DNA of 64,000 nucleotides from Mucilaginibacter inviolabilis (GTDB lineage: Bacteria > Bacteroidota > Bacteroidia > Sphingobacteriales > Sphingobacteriaceae): positions 3,100,001-3,164,000 of the forward strand of contig NZ_JAANAT010000001.1 of the NCBI RefSeq assembly GCF_011089895.1. The letters run 5' to 3'. Position 1 is the first letter of the stretch, and the number at the start of each line of letters is the position of its first letter. Under the pieces are notes generated by a model that made no database searches, was not told the origin of the DNA, and was given only the letters and a program-made list of their open reading frames with translations. Positions 53,079-62,087 of this stretch are shown here, one piece after another. The position numbers and the translations under genes were made by a program.

Positions 53079-53114
53079 AAAAAAAGCGTCGCGTAAATAC
53101 GCGACGCTTTTTTT
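53079..53114 (-). terminator. intrinsic terminator after the ompH genes
   Basis: A 16-bp perfect stem with core AGCGTCGCGT/ACGCGACGCT, loop AAAT, and A/T runs on both sides. It ends the bamA-ompH-ompH transcript. Confidence 0.92.
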
Positions 53115-53134
53115 AAATGACTAATAATTGATGT

Positions 53135-53647
53135 TTATTTTAATCCTAATTTCACTTTTACAGCAGCCATCAGGTCATCAGCATCCGGAGATACCAATAA
53201 ACTTACCTGTGAAGAATCTAATACGTAAGCATATCCTTTTTCTTTAGCAACGGCATTAACTGCAGCAGTAGCTTTATCAATTAGCGGTTTACCTAATTCT
53301 TGTCTTTTAGCATCAACTTGTTGTTGTGCGTTATTTTGGTAATCCTGCATACGTTTTTGCAAATCCTGTAGTTCGTTACCTTTTACGGTACGTACAGCAT
53401 CGGTCATAGTAGCCTGATTTTTTTGAAACTCCTGACCTTTTGTAGTGTACTCATTGTTCATGCTGGTAAGCTGATCAATAAATGTTTTTTGATAAGCCTG
53501 CATCTGAGTGGTCACAGTTTTAGTTTCAGGCATCATGTCAATTAATTGATTAAAATTAATGTGCCCGATCTTAGTCTGCGCATTGGCAAAGTTGCCCGCA
53601 AATAACATACCTACTGCAACTAAAGCAACTTTAAATAGTTTTTTCAT
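53135..53647 (-). CDS. OmpH/Skp family periplasmic chaperone (second copy)
   Basis: 170 residues. Signal peptide MKKLFKVALVAVGMLFAGNFANAQ, then IGHINFNQLIDMMPETKTV, a long charged helical hairpin (~45-130) and a C-terminal strand part (YAYVLDSSQVSLLVSPDADDL). Skp/OmpH trimers carry unfolded outer-membrane proteins across the periplasm. It follows a paralogue and bamA, the standard Bacteroidota arrangement. Confidence 0.92.
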   Translation of the reverse strand: MKKLFKVALVAVGMLFAGNFANAQTKIGHINFNQLIDMMPETKTVTTQMQAYQKTFIDQLTSMNNEYTTKGQEFQKNQATMTDAVRTVKGNELQDLQKRMQDYQNNAQQQVDAKRQELGKPLIDKATAAVNAVAKEKGYAYVLDSSQVSLLVSPDADDLMAAVKVKLGLK

Positions 53648-53694
53648 TTTTCTTGTCCTGTGTTTAATAATAGTCTGTTTATTTATTCAAAAAT

Positions 53695-54225
53695 TTATTT
53701 AGCAAATACTCCGGGTTTAAGCCCTAATTTGGTAATCACATCGTTGCTCCGGTTATAACGCGGGTTGGCATACAACATAATTACTTCACTGTTTTTATCA
53801 AATACCATATCGAGGTTATCGCCTTCGGCAATTGCCTGTACAGCTTTAGACACACGATCCTGGATTGGTTTAATCAAGGCATTACTCTTTTGTGAAAGTT
53901 CGCCATCGGGCCCGAATTTTTGCCGTTGAAAATCTTTTGCAGCTTTTTCTTTATCAACGATTTCGGCCTCGCGGCGTTTTTTCATATCAGCCGTCATTAA
54001 AACCTGATCGGCCTGGTATGCTTTGTACAAGCGGTCAATTTCCTGAAAACGGCTATCTACTTCTTTTTGCCATTGATCAGATAATGCTGCCAGCTGTTTT
54101 TGTGATGAGGCATATTCGGGCATATGTTTTAGTATATACTCCGAATCAACGTAAGCAAAACGTTGCGCGTAAGCTCCCGTAAATGCTGTTAACGTTAAAA
54201 ACGCTATTAAAATTATCTTCTTCAT
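53695..54225 (-). CDS. OmpH/Skp family periplasmic chaperone (first copy)
   Basis: 176 residues. Signal peptide MKKIILIAFLTLTAFTGAYAQ, then FAYVDSEYILKHMPEYASSQKQL, the conserved start of OmpH, coiled-coil arms (~40-130) and DNLDMVFDKNSEVIMLYANPRYN. It lies 15 bp after bamA, so cotranscribed. The two OmpH copies differ enough to be functionally distinct. Confidence 0.92.
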   Translation of the reverse strand: MKKIILIAFLTLTAFTGAYAQRFAYVDSEYILKHMPEYASSQKQLAALSDQWQKEVDSRFQEIDRLYKAYQADQVLMTADMKKRREAEIVDKEKAAKDFQRQKFGPDGELSQKSNALIKPIQDRVSKAVQAIAEGDNLDMVFDKNSEVIMLYANPRYNRSNDVITKLGLKPGVFAK

Positions 54226-54240
54226 ATATCGCTGTGCAAA

Positions 54241-56793
54241 TTAATTAAATCCGCCGGATAAACTCTGAGAAATTGTAAAATGGAATTGGCCCCTGTTTGC
54301 GTCAGGCTGACCTGGTATTTTATCAAATCCGTAGCCATAATCTAATCCAAGCAAGCCAAATATAGGTAAAAATATTCTTGCGCCAACACCTACCGAACGC
54401 CTAACGTTAAACGGATTGAATTGACTAAAGTTATTCCAAACGTTACCACCTTCGGCAAATGCCAGTAAGAATATGGTGGCCGACTGGCTTGCAATTACCG
54501 GGTGACGCAGCTCCAATGTGTATTTATTATAGATAGTGCTACCGGTGTTATTGTTTTGATTTTCGGTTGAACCTTCCGGTACTATCGAGAAGTTTTGATA
54601 ACCCCTTAAACCGATGATCTCACTACCTTGTAAAAACTGATAGCTCTGCATACCATCACCACCCAATTTGAAACGCTCAAACGGCGACGGGCCTACATCT
54701 TTGTTATACATGCCCAGGAAGCCAAATCTTACCTGCGACATCAGTACAAATTTACCAACCAGTTTAGAGAACCACTGCGCATCATATTTAAATTTATAAT
54801 ACTCCACAAAGTGATAGCGTTCCTCTGGAGTTGCTATTTTGTAGTTTATATTATTAAATAACGAGTACGGAGGTGTTGCCTGTACGGTAAATTTAATATT
54901 TGAACCCTGAGTTGGGAAAATTGGCGCATCAATAGAGTTGCGGCTTAACTCCTGGGTTAACTTAATGTTGTATGAAGTACCATTTTGAAACAAATAACCG
55001 GTATAGTTATCCAGGTTATAGTGGTCGACGTTTAATGAGTAGTTTAACTGGAAGTAGTTATCTGGCCATTTTAAACGTTTACCCAAGGTTACACCAATAC
55101 CGTTTATACGCAGATTGTTATAATTAGGGCTCGATTTTGGATAATACTGCCCGGTTGAGCTACCTTGTGTATAAGCTGATAACGCAAAGTAAATAGGCTT
55201 TTTACCACCTAACCATGGCTCAGAGAAAGTGAACGAGAAGTTTTGATAGGTACGTCCGCTTGACTGGCCACGTAAGCTCAGTTTCTGACCGTCGCCTTTG
55301 GGCAATGGTTTGTATGCTTTGAGGTTGAAAATATTTCTTAATGAAAAGTTATTGAAAGTTAAGCCCAGGGTACCCACCAGTTGACCGCCGCCGAAACCAC
55401 CCGATAGCTCAATCTGGTCTGATGGTTTTTCAACTACGTTGTAAACCAAATCAACTGTACCATCCTGCGGATTGATGTTAACCGGTTTCGGCTCCGTTTT
55501 TTGTTCATCAAAGTTACCTAACTGACCAATTTCACGTGAACTACGGATCAACAATTCCTTGTTGAATTTTTGACCTGGCTTAGTTTGAATTTCACGCATA
55601 ACCACTTTATCGTTGGTTACATCGTTACCTTTTAAGCTTACACGGTTAATGGTGTATTGCGGACCTTCGTAAACGCGGATGTCTAAATCAACCGTATCGT
55701 TATAAACTTTAACCTGTACCGGGTCGGCAGTGTAAGTTAAATAACCATCGTTAAGATATAGCGACGAAACATCATCATTGCTTGGGGTTGGGCCCACCAA
55801 CCTTTTGTTCAACTCATCTTCGCTAAATACATCACCTTTTTTAACGTGCAATATCCTGTTCAGTAACTCGGTAGAATATTTGGCGTTACCAGACCATTTT
55901 ACATTACCAAAGTAATATTTAGGGCCTTCGTAAACTTTAATTTTCACGTTAACGGTGGTTGCATCATGGCTCCAAACAGAATCACTTACAATCTCTGCGT
56001 CGCGGTAACCTTTATTCTGCATCGATTCAACCAAACTTTGCTTATCCTCTTCGTATTTATCCTGCTTGAATTTTTTAGAACCAAACAGGTTATACCACTT
56101 ACGCTCTCTTGTTTTTTTCAAAAAGCCCTTCAGCTTTTTTGATGAAAATGCCTTGTTGCCTTCAAAAACAACCTGGTTTATTTTCACCTTGGTTTTCTTA
56201 TCAATGGCTACATCCAATATTACACTGTTGGCATCTCCCGGATCCTTACGCTGGGTAAGTTTTACAGTGGTGTTCAGGAAACCCTTTTCGCCAAAATGTT
56301 TTTTGATGATGGCTGTAGTGGTATTTATTAAATTTTCATTGACGATTTTCCCGGTACGGTCATTTAATTTTTTCTGTACGTCTTCAATTTCACCTTTACG
56401 TATACCTGTAATATGCAAACGCGATAAACGCGGGCGTTCAGAAACAGCTATCTCCAGGTAAATGGTATCCATGTTTATTTTGGTAATGTTTAACTGCACA
56501 TCATCAAATAAGCCCTGGGAATATAAGGTCTTTATTACCTCGGCATTACGCTCGCCTGGCAGGTTGATACGATCGCCTTTGGTTAATTTTGAAAGTTGTA
56601 TCAAAATATCTTTATCCAGATACTTTGCCCCACTAACAGAAATGCCACCAATAATGTAATCCCGGGGATTAAGATAACTTAAACTATCGGCCGGTATCGA
56701 TTTTGTCAATGGTGCTCTCTGAGGATTGGAAACCTGGGCAAATGCGGAGGTAACAAAAACAGAGAAAAGAATAGCAAAAAGAAATTTATACAT
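54241..56793 (-). CDS. bamA: outer-membrane assembly factor BamA
   Basis: 850 residues. Signal peptide to ~19 (ILFSVFVTSAFAQ), about five POTRA domains (~45-440; e.g. IGGISVSGAKYLDKDILIQL, KINQVVFEGNKAFSSKKLKG) and a 16-strand barrel with FRLGG-type loop 6 motif (here FKLGGDGMQSYQF) and GFDKIPGQPDANRGQFHFTISQ near the end. It inserts beta-barrel proteins into the outer membrane. Upstream is uppS, downstream are two OmpH chaperones, a conserved order. Confidence 0.95.
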   Translation of the reverse strand: MYKFLFAILFSVFVTSAFAQVSNPQRAPLTKSIPADSLSYLNPRDYIIGGISVSGAKYLDKDILIQLSKLTKGDRINLPGERNAEVIKTLYSQGLFDDVQLNITKINMDTIYLEIAVSERPRLSRLHITGIRKGEIEDVQKKLNDRTGKIVNENLINTTTAIIKKHFGEKGFLNTTVKLTQRKDPGDANSVILDVAIDKKTKVKINQVVFEGNKAFSSKKLKGFLKKTRERKWYNLFGSKKFKQDKYEEDKQSLVESMQNKGYRDAEIVSDSVWSHDATTVNVKIKVYEGPKYYFGNVKWSGNAKYSTELLNRILHVKKGDVFSEDELNKRLVGPTPSNDDVSSLYLNDGYLTYTADPVQVKVYNDTVDLDIRVYEGPQYTINRVSLKGNDVTNDKVVMREIQTKPGQKFNKELLIRSSREIGQLGNFDEQKTEPKPVNINPQDGTVDLVYNVVEKPSDQIELSGGFGGGQLVGTLGLTFNNFSLRNIFNLKAYKPLPKGDGQKLSLRGQSSGRTYQNFSFTFSEPWLGGKKPIYFALSAYTQGSSTGQYYPKSSPNYNNLRINGIGVTLGKRLKWPDNYFQLNYSLNVDHYNLDNYTGYLFQNGTSYNIKLTQELSRNSIDAPIFPTQGSNIKFTVQATPPYSLFNNINYKIATPEERYHFVEYYKFKYDAQWFSKLVGKFVLMSQVRFGFLGMYNKDVGPSPFERFKLGGDGMQSYQFLQGSEIIGLRGYQNFSIVPEGSTENQNNNTGSTIYNKYTLELRHPVIASQSATIFLLAFAEGGNVWNNFSQFNPFNVRRSVGVGARIFLPIFGLLGLDYGYGFDKIPGQPDANRGQFHFTISQSLSGGFN

Positions 56794-56856
56794 TCGAATA
56801 TTTTAGTGGGCTAAAATTAATTTATACAGTTGTTAAAAAGTGTTAAAAGAAAAAAT

Positions 56857-57597
56857 TTAGTTAACTTGCTCACTTGTCATCCCAAAACGGCGTTCGCGTT
56901 TTTGATAATCAAGTATAGCTTCGTACAAATCTTCCTTTCTAAAGTCGGGCCAAAACTTAGGTGTAAAATACAACTCAGCATAGGCAATTTGCCATAATAA
57001 ATAATTACTTATACGGTATTCGCCGCTTGTTCTGATCAATAATTCAGGATCGGGCATATCACCGGTAAACAGGTTATCTTCAAAAACATCTTCATTGATG
57101 TCGGTTATCTCTAATTCGCCATTTTGTACTTTGATGGCTATATTTTTAGCGGCACGTACAATTTCACGGCGTGAACTGTAGCTTAATGCCAGTGTAAGTA
57201 CCACCCCGGTATTTGCCGATGTTTTTTCCATGGCGGCCTTCAGTTCCCGGTTACATTTATCGGGTAACATATCCAGATCGCCTATGGCATTTAATTTAAT
57301 ATTGTTTTTCATAAAACCGGCTATTTCTTTATGAATGGTACTAACCATTAATTCCATAATAGCCATAACCTCCAGTTTAGGCCGGTTCCAGTTTTCGGAT
57401 GAAAATGTGTAGAGCGTTATGTATTTTATACCTAATTTATCAGCGCCTTCAACAACATCTCTAACAGATGTTACCCCGTTATGATGGCCAAACACCCTTA
57501 ATTTGCCTTTTTCTTTTGCCCAACGACCATTGCCATCCATAATAATGGCAACATGCTTTGGTAGCCTTAACAAATCAATCTGATCAAAATATCCCAT
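56857..57597 (-). CDS. uppS: isoprenyl transferase (undecaprenyl diphosphate synthase)
   Basis: 246 residues from the ATG at 57597 (another ATG at 57606 is possible). HVAIIMDGNGRWA carries the catalytic Asp, followed by FGHHNGVTSVRDV, ENWNRPKLEV, LSYSSRREIVRA and the C-terminal LLIRTSGEYRISNYLLWQ block. It builds C55-PP, the lipid carrier for peptidoglycan and O-antigen. A TACCTTTG promoter box lies ~160 bp upstream, giving a long leader. 63 bp before bamA. Confidence 0.95.
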   Translation of the reverse strand: MGYFDQIDLLRLPKHVAIIMDGNGRWAKEKGKLRVFGHHNGVTSVRDVVEGADKLGIKYITLYTFSSENWNRPKLEVMAIMELMVSTIHKEIAGFMKNNIKLNAIGDLDMLPDKCNRELKAAMEKTSANTGVVLTLALSYSSRREIVRAAKNIAIKVQNGELEITDINEDVFEDNLFTGDMPDPELLIRTSGEYRISNYLLWQIAYAELYFTPKFWPDFRKEDLYEAILDYQKRERRFGMTSEQVN

Positions 57598-57763
57598 ACT
57601 GTTCATTATCAAAAGCTACTCTGTAAATGTCTGCAAAAGACATATTGGTGTTTTAATTTTATCAATGCGATGCTTAAATAAAATATCTGTTCAACGTCAA
57701 CCTTCCAAAATAGCACCCGGCCACACAATTGTAAAAATTCAATTTGCCGGTTTTTTCAGGGTA

Positions 57764-57771
57764 CAAAGGTA
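57764..57771 (-). promoter_or_regulatory. TAnnTTTG -7 box upstream of uppS-bamA-ompH
   Basis: Minus-strand TACCTTTG. It is the best promoter candidate for the envelope-assembly operon. Confidence 0.45.
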
Positions 57772-57910
57772 AAACTTACTTTGTATTTTTTTAGTATGCC
57801 GCAGGAAAAGAAAATGTTATTATCAATAATGCACTAAAATGATACAAAAAGCACACAAATAACAGGTTATGCAGGGATTTATTATGCTTATTTAAAACTA
57901 AAATTAACAA

Positions 57911-57950
57911 GCCGGACATCAAAAATCATCAAATGATTATGATACCCGGC
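57911..57950 (-). terminator. imperfect hairpin downstream of exbD
   Basis: GCCGG/CCGGC base with further paired segments (ATCA/TGAT, AATCAT/ATGATT) and a 3-nt loop, 40 bp after the exbD stop. Confidence 0.6.
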
Positions 57951-57989
57951 CTGTAAATCTGCTTATTTTAAGCCTGGAAACTAATGCGG

Positions 57990-58511
57990 TTAATAAATGT
58001 TTTTTTGTTTGAGCATATTGGTATCATCAGGATTAATATCCACAATGGCGTAGGTAGATACATCAGTTATAGTAAGTTCATCTAAAATATTAACCAGGTT
58101 ATTGTATAGTGAATGATCGGATGGCTTTACCAGCACAATCATATTTTTACCGGTTTTATCATGTATCGATTTACCGGTTTCGAGCAATACTTTACGGATC
58201 CCGTCTTTATTAAAACCTGTAACAGTCGGCGCGATAACCGGATTTTTCAACTCACCCAGATAGTACATCAGCTGGTTATTTTTACCCAGGCATAGGGTAA
58301 GGCTCCGGGATGCTGATACTGGTTCGTTGTGTTCGTCAGCAGGCATCGCCAGATCCATTGCTTTGGGTTTTGCCAGAGTGGTGGTCATGATAAAAAAGGT
58401 GATCAGCAGGAATGCCAGATCAACCATAGCGGTAAGATCAACCCGGAGGTTCATTCTTTTGCGTCTGTGTGCTCCGCCAGCTTTTGGTGTTGAAGGATTT
58501 AACTCGGCCAT
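57990..58511 (-). CDS. ExbD/TolR family biopolymer transporter
   Basis: 173 residues from the ATG at 58511; the longer open frame begins in the AT-rich upstream gap. RMNLRVDLTAMVDLAFLLITFFIMTTTLAKP holds the single membrane helix with the conserved aspartate of the proton channel; the C-terminal periplasmic domain follows (residues ~60-173). ExbD with ExbB energises TonB. No exbB lies next to it, so it may be a spare or partner with distant ExbB genes. Confidence 0.9.
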   Translation of the reverse strand: MAELNPSTPKAGGAHRRKRMNLRVDLTAMVDLAFLLITFFIMTTTLAKPKAMDLAMPADEHNEPVSASRSLTLCLGKNNQLMYYLGELKNPVIAPTVTGFNKDGIRKVLLETGKSIHDKTGKNMIVLVKPSDHSLYNNLVNILDELTITDVSTYAIVDINPDDTNMLKQKNIY

Positions 58512-58587
58512 GATATTAAAGTTTAAGGTTAAATAATAAACGCCAATCATTATTAGCATTTATATATTAAACGAAAAATTTAATTCT

Positions 58588-58634
58588 TTTATTGTATTAA
58601 AAACAAAATATAATTTTGTTTTTAATACAATAAA
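58588..58634. terminator. 22-bp perfect AT-rich hairpin
   Basis: The arms 58588-58609 and 58613-58634 are perfectly complementary with a 3-nt ATA loop. It lies between the DUF6089 stop and exbD start on the minus strand; made of A/T almost only, so it may be a terminator or a regulatory structure in the exbD leader. Confidence 0.6.
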
Positions 58635-58643
58635 CCATAGAAG

Positions 58644-59432
58644 TTAGTAATAACACCGCTGTGTAACAAATGTATAGGAGATGGTAAAGCCTAAAAAGAA
58701 ATAGGTATCGCGGGATTTAAAATCGCCACGCTGGGAACCTATCGCATTTGGCGGTTTACCTACCTCCCCAGAACGATCAGAAAGCGCTCTTGCCAGGTCA
58801 CTTGGCAGTTGGGCCGGGTTAGGATAAACCTTGCTTACATCATCCAGATAATCGGTCATCGTATACCGGTACCCCAGATCGCCGGCAACTGTCCATTTAC
58901 TATTAAAATTATATTTTACCCCCACACCATACGGAATTACAATGGTGGTTTTACCATAAGGTGATGGTTCACCTTCTGTTCTTAAGTTCCGCAAGCTGTA
59001 GGAGTGCCCGTTATAATTAGTGCGAGGGGTATAGGCAGTTAAACCAACGCCCGAATATATATAAGGTGTATATTTATGCGGACCTGCATCGGGTATATAG
59101 TTCATGAAATTAAACTCACCAATTAGGCTCAACTCTTTCAAAGGATCATTAAAACTCAAATTGCGATCTCTAAATTGCTGATTGCTTGATTTACTGTCAT
59201 CGGCGCTGATCTTCCCATATATAAAATTCAATTTTGCCGAAAAATAGCCATCAAAATTGCGCGCCACAAATACACCCCCAGAAATGCCGCTTATTTTAAC
59301 AGGATTGTTAGGATTAAGATCGCCTATATAGCCTGCACCACCAAGCGCACCACCAACCTCCCAGGTTTGGGCCCGCAACTGATAGGATATCAATAAAAAA
59401 AATAGAAGTACTACAAATTTAAATTTGGGCAT
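58644..59432 (-). CDS. DUF6089 family outer-membrane protein
   Basis: 262 residues. Signal peptide MPKFKFVVLLFFLLISYQLRAQ, then TWEVGGALGGAGYIGDLNP, typical of DUF6089, with an eight-strand-like barrel pattern (YTPYIYSGVGLTAYTP, IPYGVGVKYNFNSKW) to FLGFTISYTF. Known members are outer-membrane proteins encoded beside nadK and uppS in Bacteroidota. Its promoter box TAAATTTG overlaps the nadK stop and lies 4 nt before this ATG. Confidence 0.85.
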   Translation of the reverse strand: MPKFKFVVLLFFLLISYQLRAQTWEVGGALGGAGYIGDLNPNNPVKISGISGGVFVARNFDGYFSAKLNFIYGKISADDSKSSNQQFRDRNLSFNDPLKELSLIGEFNFMNYIPDAGPHKYTPYIYSGVGLTAYTPRTNYNGHSYSLRNLRTEGEPSPYGKTTIVIPYGVGVKYNFNSKWTVAGDLGYRYTMTDYLDDVSKVYPNPAQLPSDLARALSDRSGEVGKPPNAIGSQRGDFKSRDTYFFLGFTISYTFVTQRCYY

Positions 59433-59436
59433 TAAG

Positions 59437-59444
59437 CAAATTTA
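59437..59444 (-). promoter_or_regulatory. TAnnTTTG -7 box 4 nt before the DUF6089 ATG
   Basis: Minus-strand TAAATTTG, then CTTA, then ATG. It overlaps the nadK stop codon and predicts a leaderless mRNA. Confidence 0.5.
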
Positions 59445-60323
59445 GTAATTACGGGCATCTAAGCCCCATAATAGTTTGTTTCGTAACGTGGTTAAATAAC
59501 TTTCATTATTTAAACGTACCAAATTTAACTGAAAGTCGGCTTTCTGAACGTGAAATTTAACAGTTTGATCTAACGCTGCCACACGCGAATCGCACGATAC
59601 CAGGTAATTTGCACTGCGGCTCTCTACCTCAAAGCATAGCTTACTGCTATCAGGTATAATGATGGGCCGCACATTAAGGTTATGTGGTGATACTGGCGTT
59701 AACACGATACTGTTTGACTGCGGAAAGATAATTGGCCCGCCGCAACTTAACGAATAAGCCGTTGATCCGGTTGAGGTGGATATAATAATACCATCGCCCC
59801 AATAGGAGTTCAAAAACTCGTCGTTCAAAAACACATGGGTAATAATCATGGCGGCATCGTCGCGCTTATGAATGGTTACATCATTCAGGGCAAAGTTATC
59901 CTCGCCAAAAATTTTCATGGTGGAATCAATGGTCAGTAACTCGCGGCAATCCAGCGAAAATTCTTTATTCACTACTGCATGTATAGCGGCTGTGATGTCG
60001 TTTTTATTAATACTGGCCAGAAACCCAAGGCGACCAAAATTGATACCGATTACAGGTATCCCAGAATCGCGAATTACCGTTACCATATCCAACAGGGTAC
60101 CATCGCCACCAAGAGTTAAAAAAAGATCAATAAACCCTTTGATGGAATCGGTATTTTCAAGTACGTTGTATTTTACGTTGGTTATTTTATCCTGCAGGTA
60201 TTCATTGAGCTGATAATGAACATATATTTCGACATTGTGCTGAGCCAGGTTATCAAATACCTGCTGAATATATGGTATTACAGACGGATCATTAAACGGT
60301 CTGCCGTAAACTGCTATCTTCAT
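59442..60323 (-). CDS. nadK: NAD kinase
   Basis: 293 residues. LGGDGTLLDMV is the diacylglycerol-kinase-like GGDG motif, followed by NFGRLGFLA, LNDVTIHKRD, and STSTGSTAYSLSCGGPI. It phosphorylates NAD to NADP. The stop codon overlaps the promoter box of the next gene, so the two need not be one transcript. Confidence 0.95.
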   Translation of the reverse strand: MKIAVYGRPFNDPSVIPYIQQVFDNLAQHNVEIYVHYQLNEYLQDKITNVKYNVLENTDSIKGFIDLFLTLGGDGTLLDMVTVIRDSGIPVIGINFGRLGFLASINKNDITAAIHAVVNKEFSLDCRELLTIDSTMKIFGEDNFALNDVTIHKRDDAAMIITHVFLNDEFLNSYWGDGIIISTSTGSTAYSLSCGGPIIFPQSNSIVLTPVSPHNLNVRPIIIPDSSKLCFEVESRSANYLVSCDSRVAALDQTVKFHVQKADFQLNLVRLNNESYLTTLRNKLLWGLDARNY

Positions 60324-60342
60324 TTATTGAGTGGTTGGGTTT

Positions 60343-60430
60343 GTTCATGGTTGATGGTTCATGGTAGCTAACGGTTGACGACTATTCTTTTTTATTATCA
60401 ACTATGAACCATGATTAATGATCTATGAAC
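60343..60430. repeat. imperfect inverted repeat, word family F, second copy
   Basis: Left words GTTCATGGTTGATGGTTCAT and right words AACTATGAACCATGATTAAT fold back imperfectly. It separates nadK from the CBS gene. Confidence 0.65.
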
Positions 60431-60433
60431 TAA

Positions 60434-61096
60434 TTACAAATTAAGGTAATTCATTAGTGAGTCGTACCGGTCTTTCGCGTTATCGTTATTATCAGTATTG
60501 TTAAAAGTAGCCTTTACATCATACTCATAACGCAAGAAGGTAGCTAGTATGGCCGAAATATCTTGTTTGTTTACTTTGAGGGTCACCTCCATTTTGGTAG
60601 AATCCGGGAAAGTTTGTACGTATGAACTTAATATCTGGGCATTGTCCGACTCCACAATCTGCGCCATGTGAGCCAGCGAATTATTTTTATTATTGATCTC
60701 CAATACAATGATACCACCCGGCTCGGCTACTGCAGTAATCTTTGCAAAATATTCTGTGATGGCATTAACGGATATAAGTCCAAGGTAGTTTCTTTTGGCA
60801 TCAAGCACCGGTATAGCGGTAAGCTGACGCTCATAAAACATACGTATCACATCATATATATGCTGATCTTCGAGCACATACGGATTTACCTGCGATAAGG
60901 CCAATGCTCCAACAGCGGTCTGATAATCGCTCTCCCCTACCAGGTCATCCTCGGCAATAAGGCCCAAAAACTGTTCTTCGTTTACAATAGGCAAATGTCT
61001 GAGGCGGAACTCTACCATACGGTCAAGTACTTTCTGTATCGTATCAGAAGTGTGCACCGGCGGAATCGCGTCTGCCATCAGTTCAATTGCTACCAT
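60434..61096 (-). CDS. CBS domain-containing protein
   Basis: 220 residues. Two CBS motifs fill residues ~1-125 (HTSDTIQKVLDRMVEFRLRHLPIVNE; HIYDVIRMFYERQLTAIPVLD), and the C-terminal half (GGIIVLEINNKNNSLAHMAQIVES) resembles an ACT domain. This CBS-CBS-ACT layout is like AcuB. Probably a cytoplasmic adenine-nucleotide sensor; target unknown. The alpha/beta hydrolase gene ends 4 bp upstream, so the two are cotranscribed. Confidence 0.88.
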   Translation of the reverse strand: MVAIELMADAIPPVHTSDTIQKVLDRMVEFRLRHLPIVNEEQFLGLIAEDDLVGESDYQTAVGALALSQVNPYVLEDQHIYDVIRMFYERQLTAIPVLDAKRNYLGLISVNAITEYFAKITAVAEPGGIIVLEINNKNNSLAHMAQIVESDNAQILSSYVQTFPDSTKMEVTLKVNKQDISAILATFLRYEYDVKATFNNTDNNDNAKDRYDSLMNYLNL

Positions 61097-61100
61097 GATA

Positions 61101-61862
61101 TTAAACTTTTAGTTTTTCCAAAAATCCAGTTAACAACCTGTTAAACTCCTTCGGATGCTCCATCATCGGCGCGTGTCCGCATTTATCTATCCAATGCAAT
61201 TCTGCATTCGGTAATAGTTCGCTAAACTCTACCGCAACATCGGGTGGAGTTATTTTATCGTCTCTACCCCATATTAATGATACCGGCAGATTCATTTTAT
61301 GTAAATCTGCTTTCATGTTATGACGAATGGCCGATTTTGCCATGGCCAGCAACCTTACTACACTGTGCCTATCGTTAATTAACTTATATACGTCATTAAC
61401 CAGTTCATCGGTTGCCACGGCAGGGTCATAAAAAGTATATTGCACCCTTTCTCTTACAAAATCAATGCTCTCGCGACGAGGAAATGAGCCTCCAAACGCG
61501 TTTTCGTATAAACCGGAACTACCGGTTAATACCATAGCTTTAATGTTTTCCGGATGAGCCAAAACATATATCAAAGCCACGTGTCCGCCCAATGAATTAC
61601 CAAGTACCGTGATGTTACTTAACTGTTTAAACTTTATAAATTTATGTATAAATTTTGAAAGACTCTTTACACCTGTGGTTATAAGAGGCATATCATAAAT
61701 TGGCAGCATAGGTAAAATAACACGATACTTTGGCCTGAACTCTTCAACAACCTCTTCCCAATTGCTCAAGGCGCCCATTAAACCATGTAATAATAATAGT
61801 ACCTCGCCTTCACCCTCATCTATATAACTAAACCCGTGTTCCTCTTTAAGCACGAAATCCAT
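61101..61862 (-). CDS. alpha/beta hydrolase
   Basis: 253 residues. LLLHGLMGALSNW is the oxyanion region, the nucleophile elbow is GNSLGGH, the acid is in LIWGRDDKITPP and the catalytic His in IDKCGHAPMMEHP. The small cap resembles that of C-C hydrolases and esterases of the epoxide-hydrolase-like group, but the substrate is not readable. First gene of a pair with the CBS protein. Confidence 0.9.
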   Translation of the reverse strand: MDFVLKEEHGFSYIDEGEGEVLLLLHGLMGALSNWEEVVEEFRPKYRVILPMLPIYDMPLITTGVKSLSKFIHKFIKFKQLSNITVLGNSLGGHVALIYVLAHPENIKAMVLTGSSGLYENAFGGSFPRRESIDFVRERVQYTFYDPAVATDELVNDVYKLINDRHSVVRLLAMAKSAIRHNMKADLHKMNLPVSLIWGRDDKITPPDVAVEFSELLPNAELHWIDKCGHAPMMEHPKEFNRLLTGFLEKLKV

Positions 61863-61986
61863 ATAAAATTCTGATATTAATTTTTTTAAATTTTCTATAC
61901 CGAAATCAAATTCAGTATAAATTCTACTATTCCGCCATAAAATTAGTTTATTACGGACGAGTTACAACAATTATAGTAATAAATTT

Positions 61987-62060
61987 CTAAGTCTTGAGCC
62001 TCAAGTTTTAAGTCTTGAGTTCCGAGTCTTGAGTTTTAAGTCAGTAACATACTTCTGGGT
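61987..62060. repeat. direct word repeats, family J (AAGTCTTGAG)
   Basis: AAGTCTTGAG-like words occur four times within ~60 bp (61987-62041) between the hydrolase and the YqeY gene, with partial complement further on (CAAAACTTAAAACT). Not a clean hairpin. Confidence 0.6.
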
Positions 62061-62087
62061 TCCGTTTTTGAAATTCAAAACTTAAAA

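Larger units (their letters stand above)
57598..57989. other. 392-bp intergenic region, uppS leader
   Basis: No gene. It contains the uppS promoter box (57764-57771, minus strand) and the exbD terminator hairpin (57911-57950). The ~160-nt 5' leader of uppS has no structure I recognise. Confidence 0.5.
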
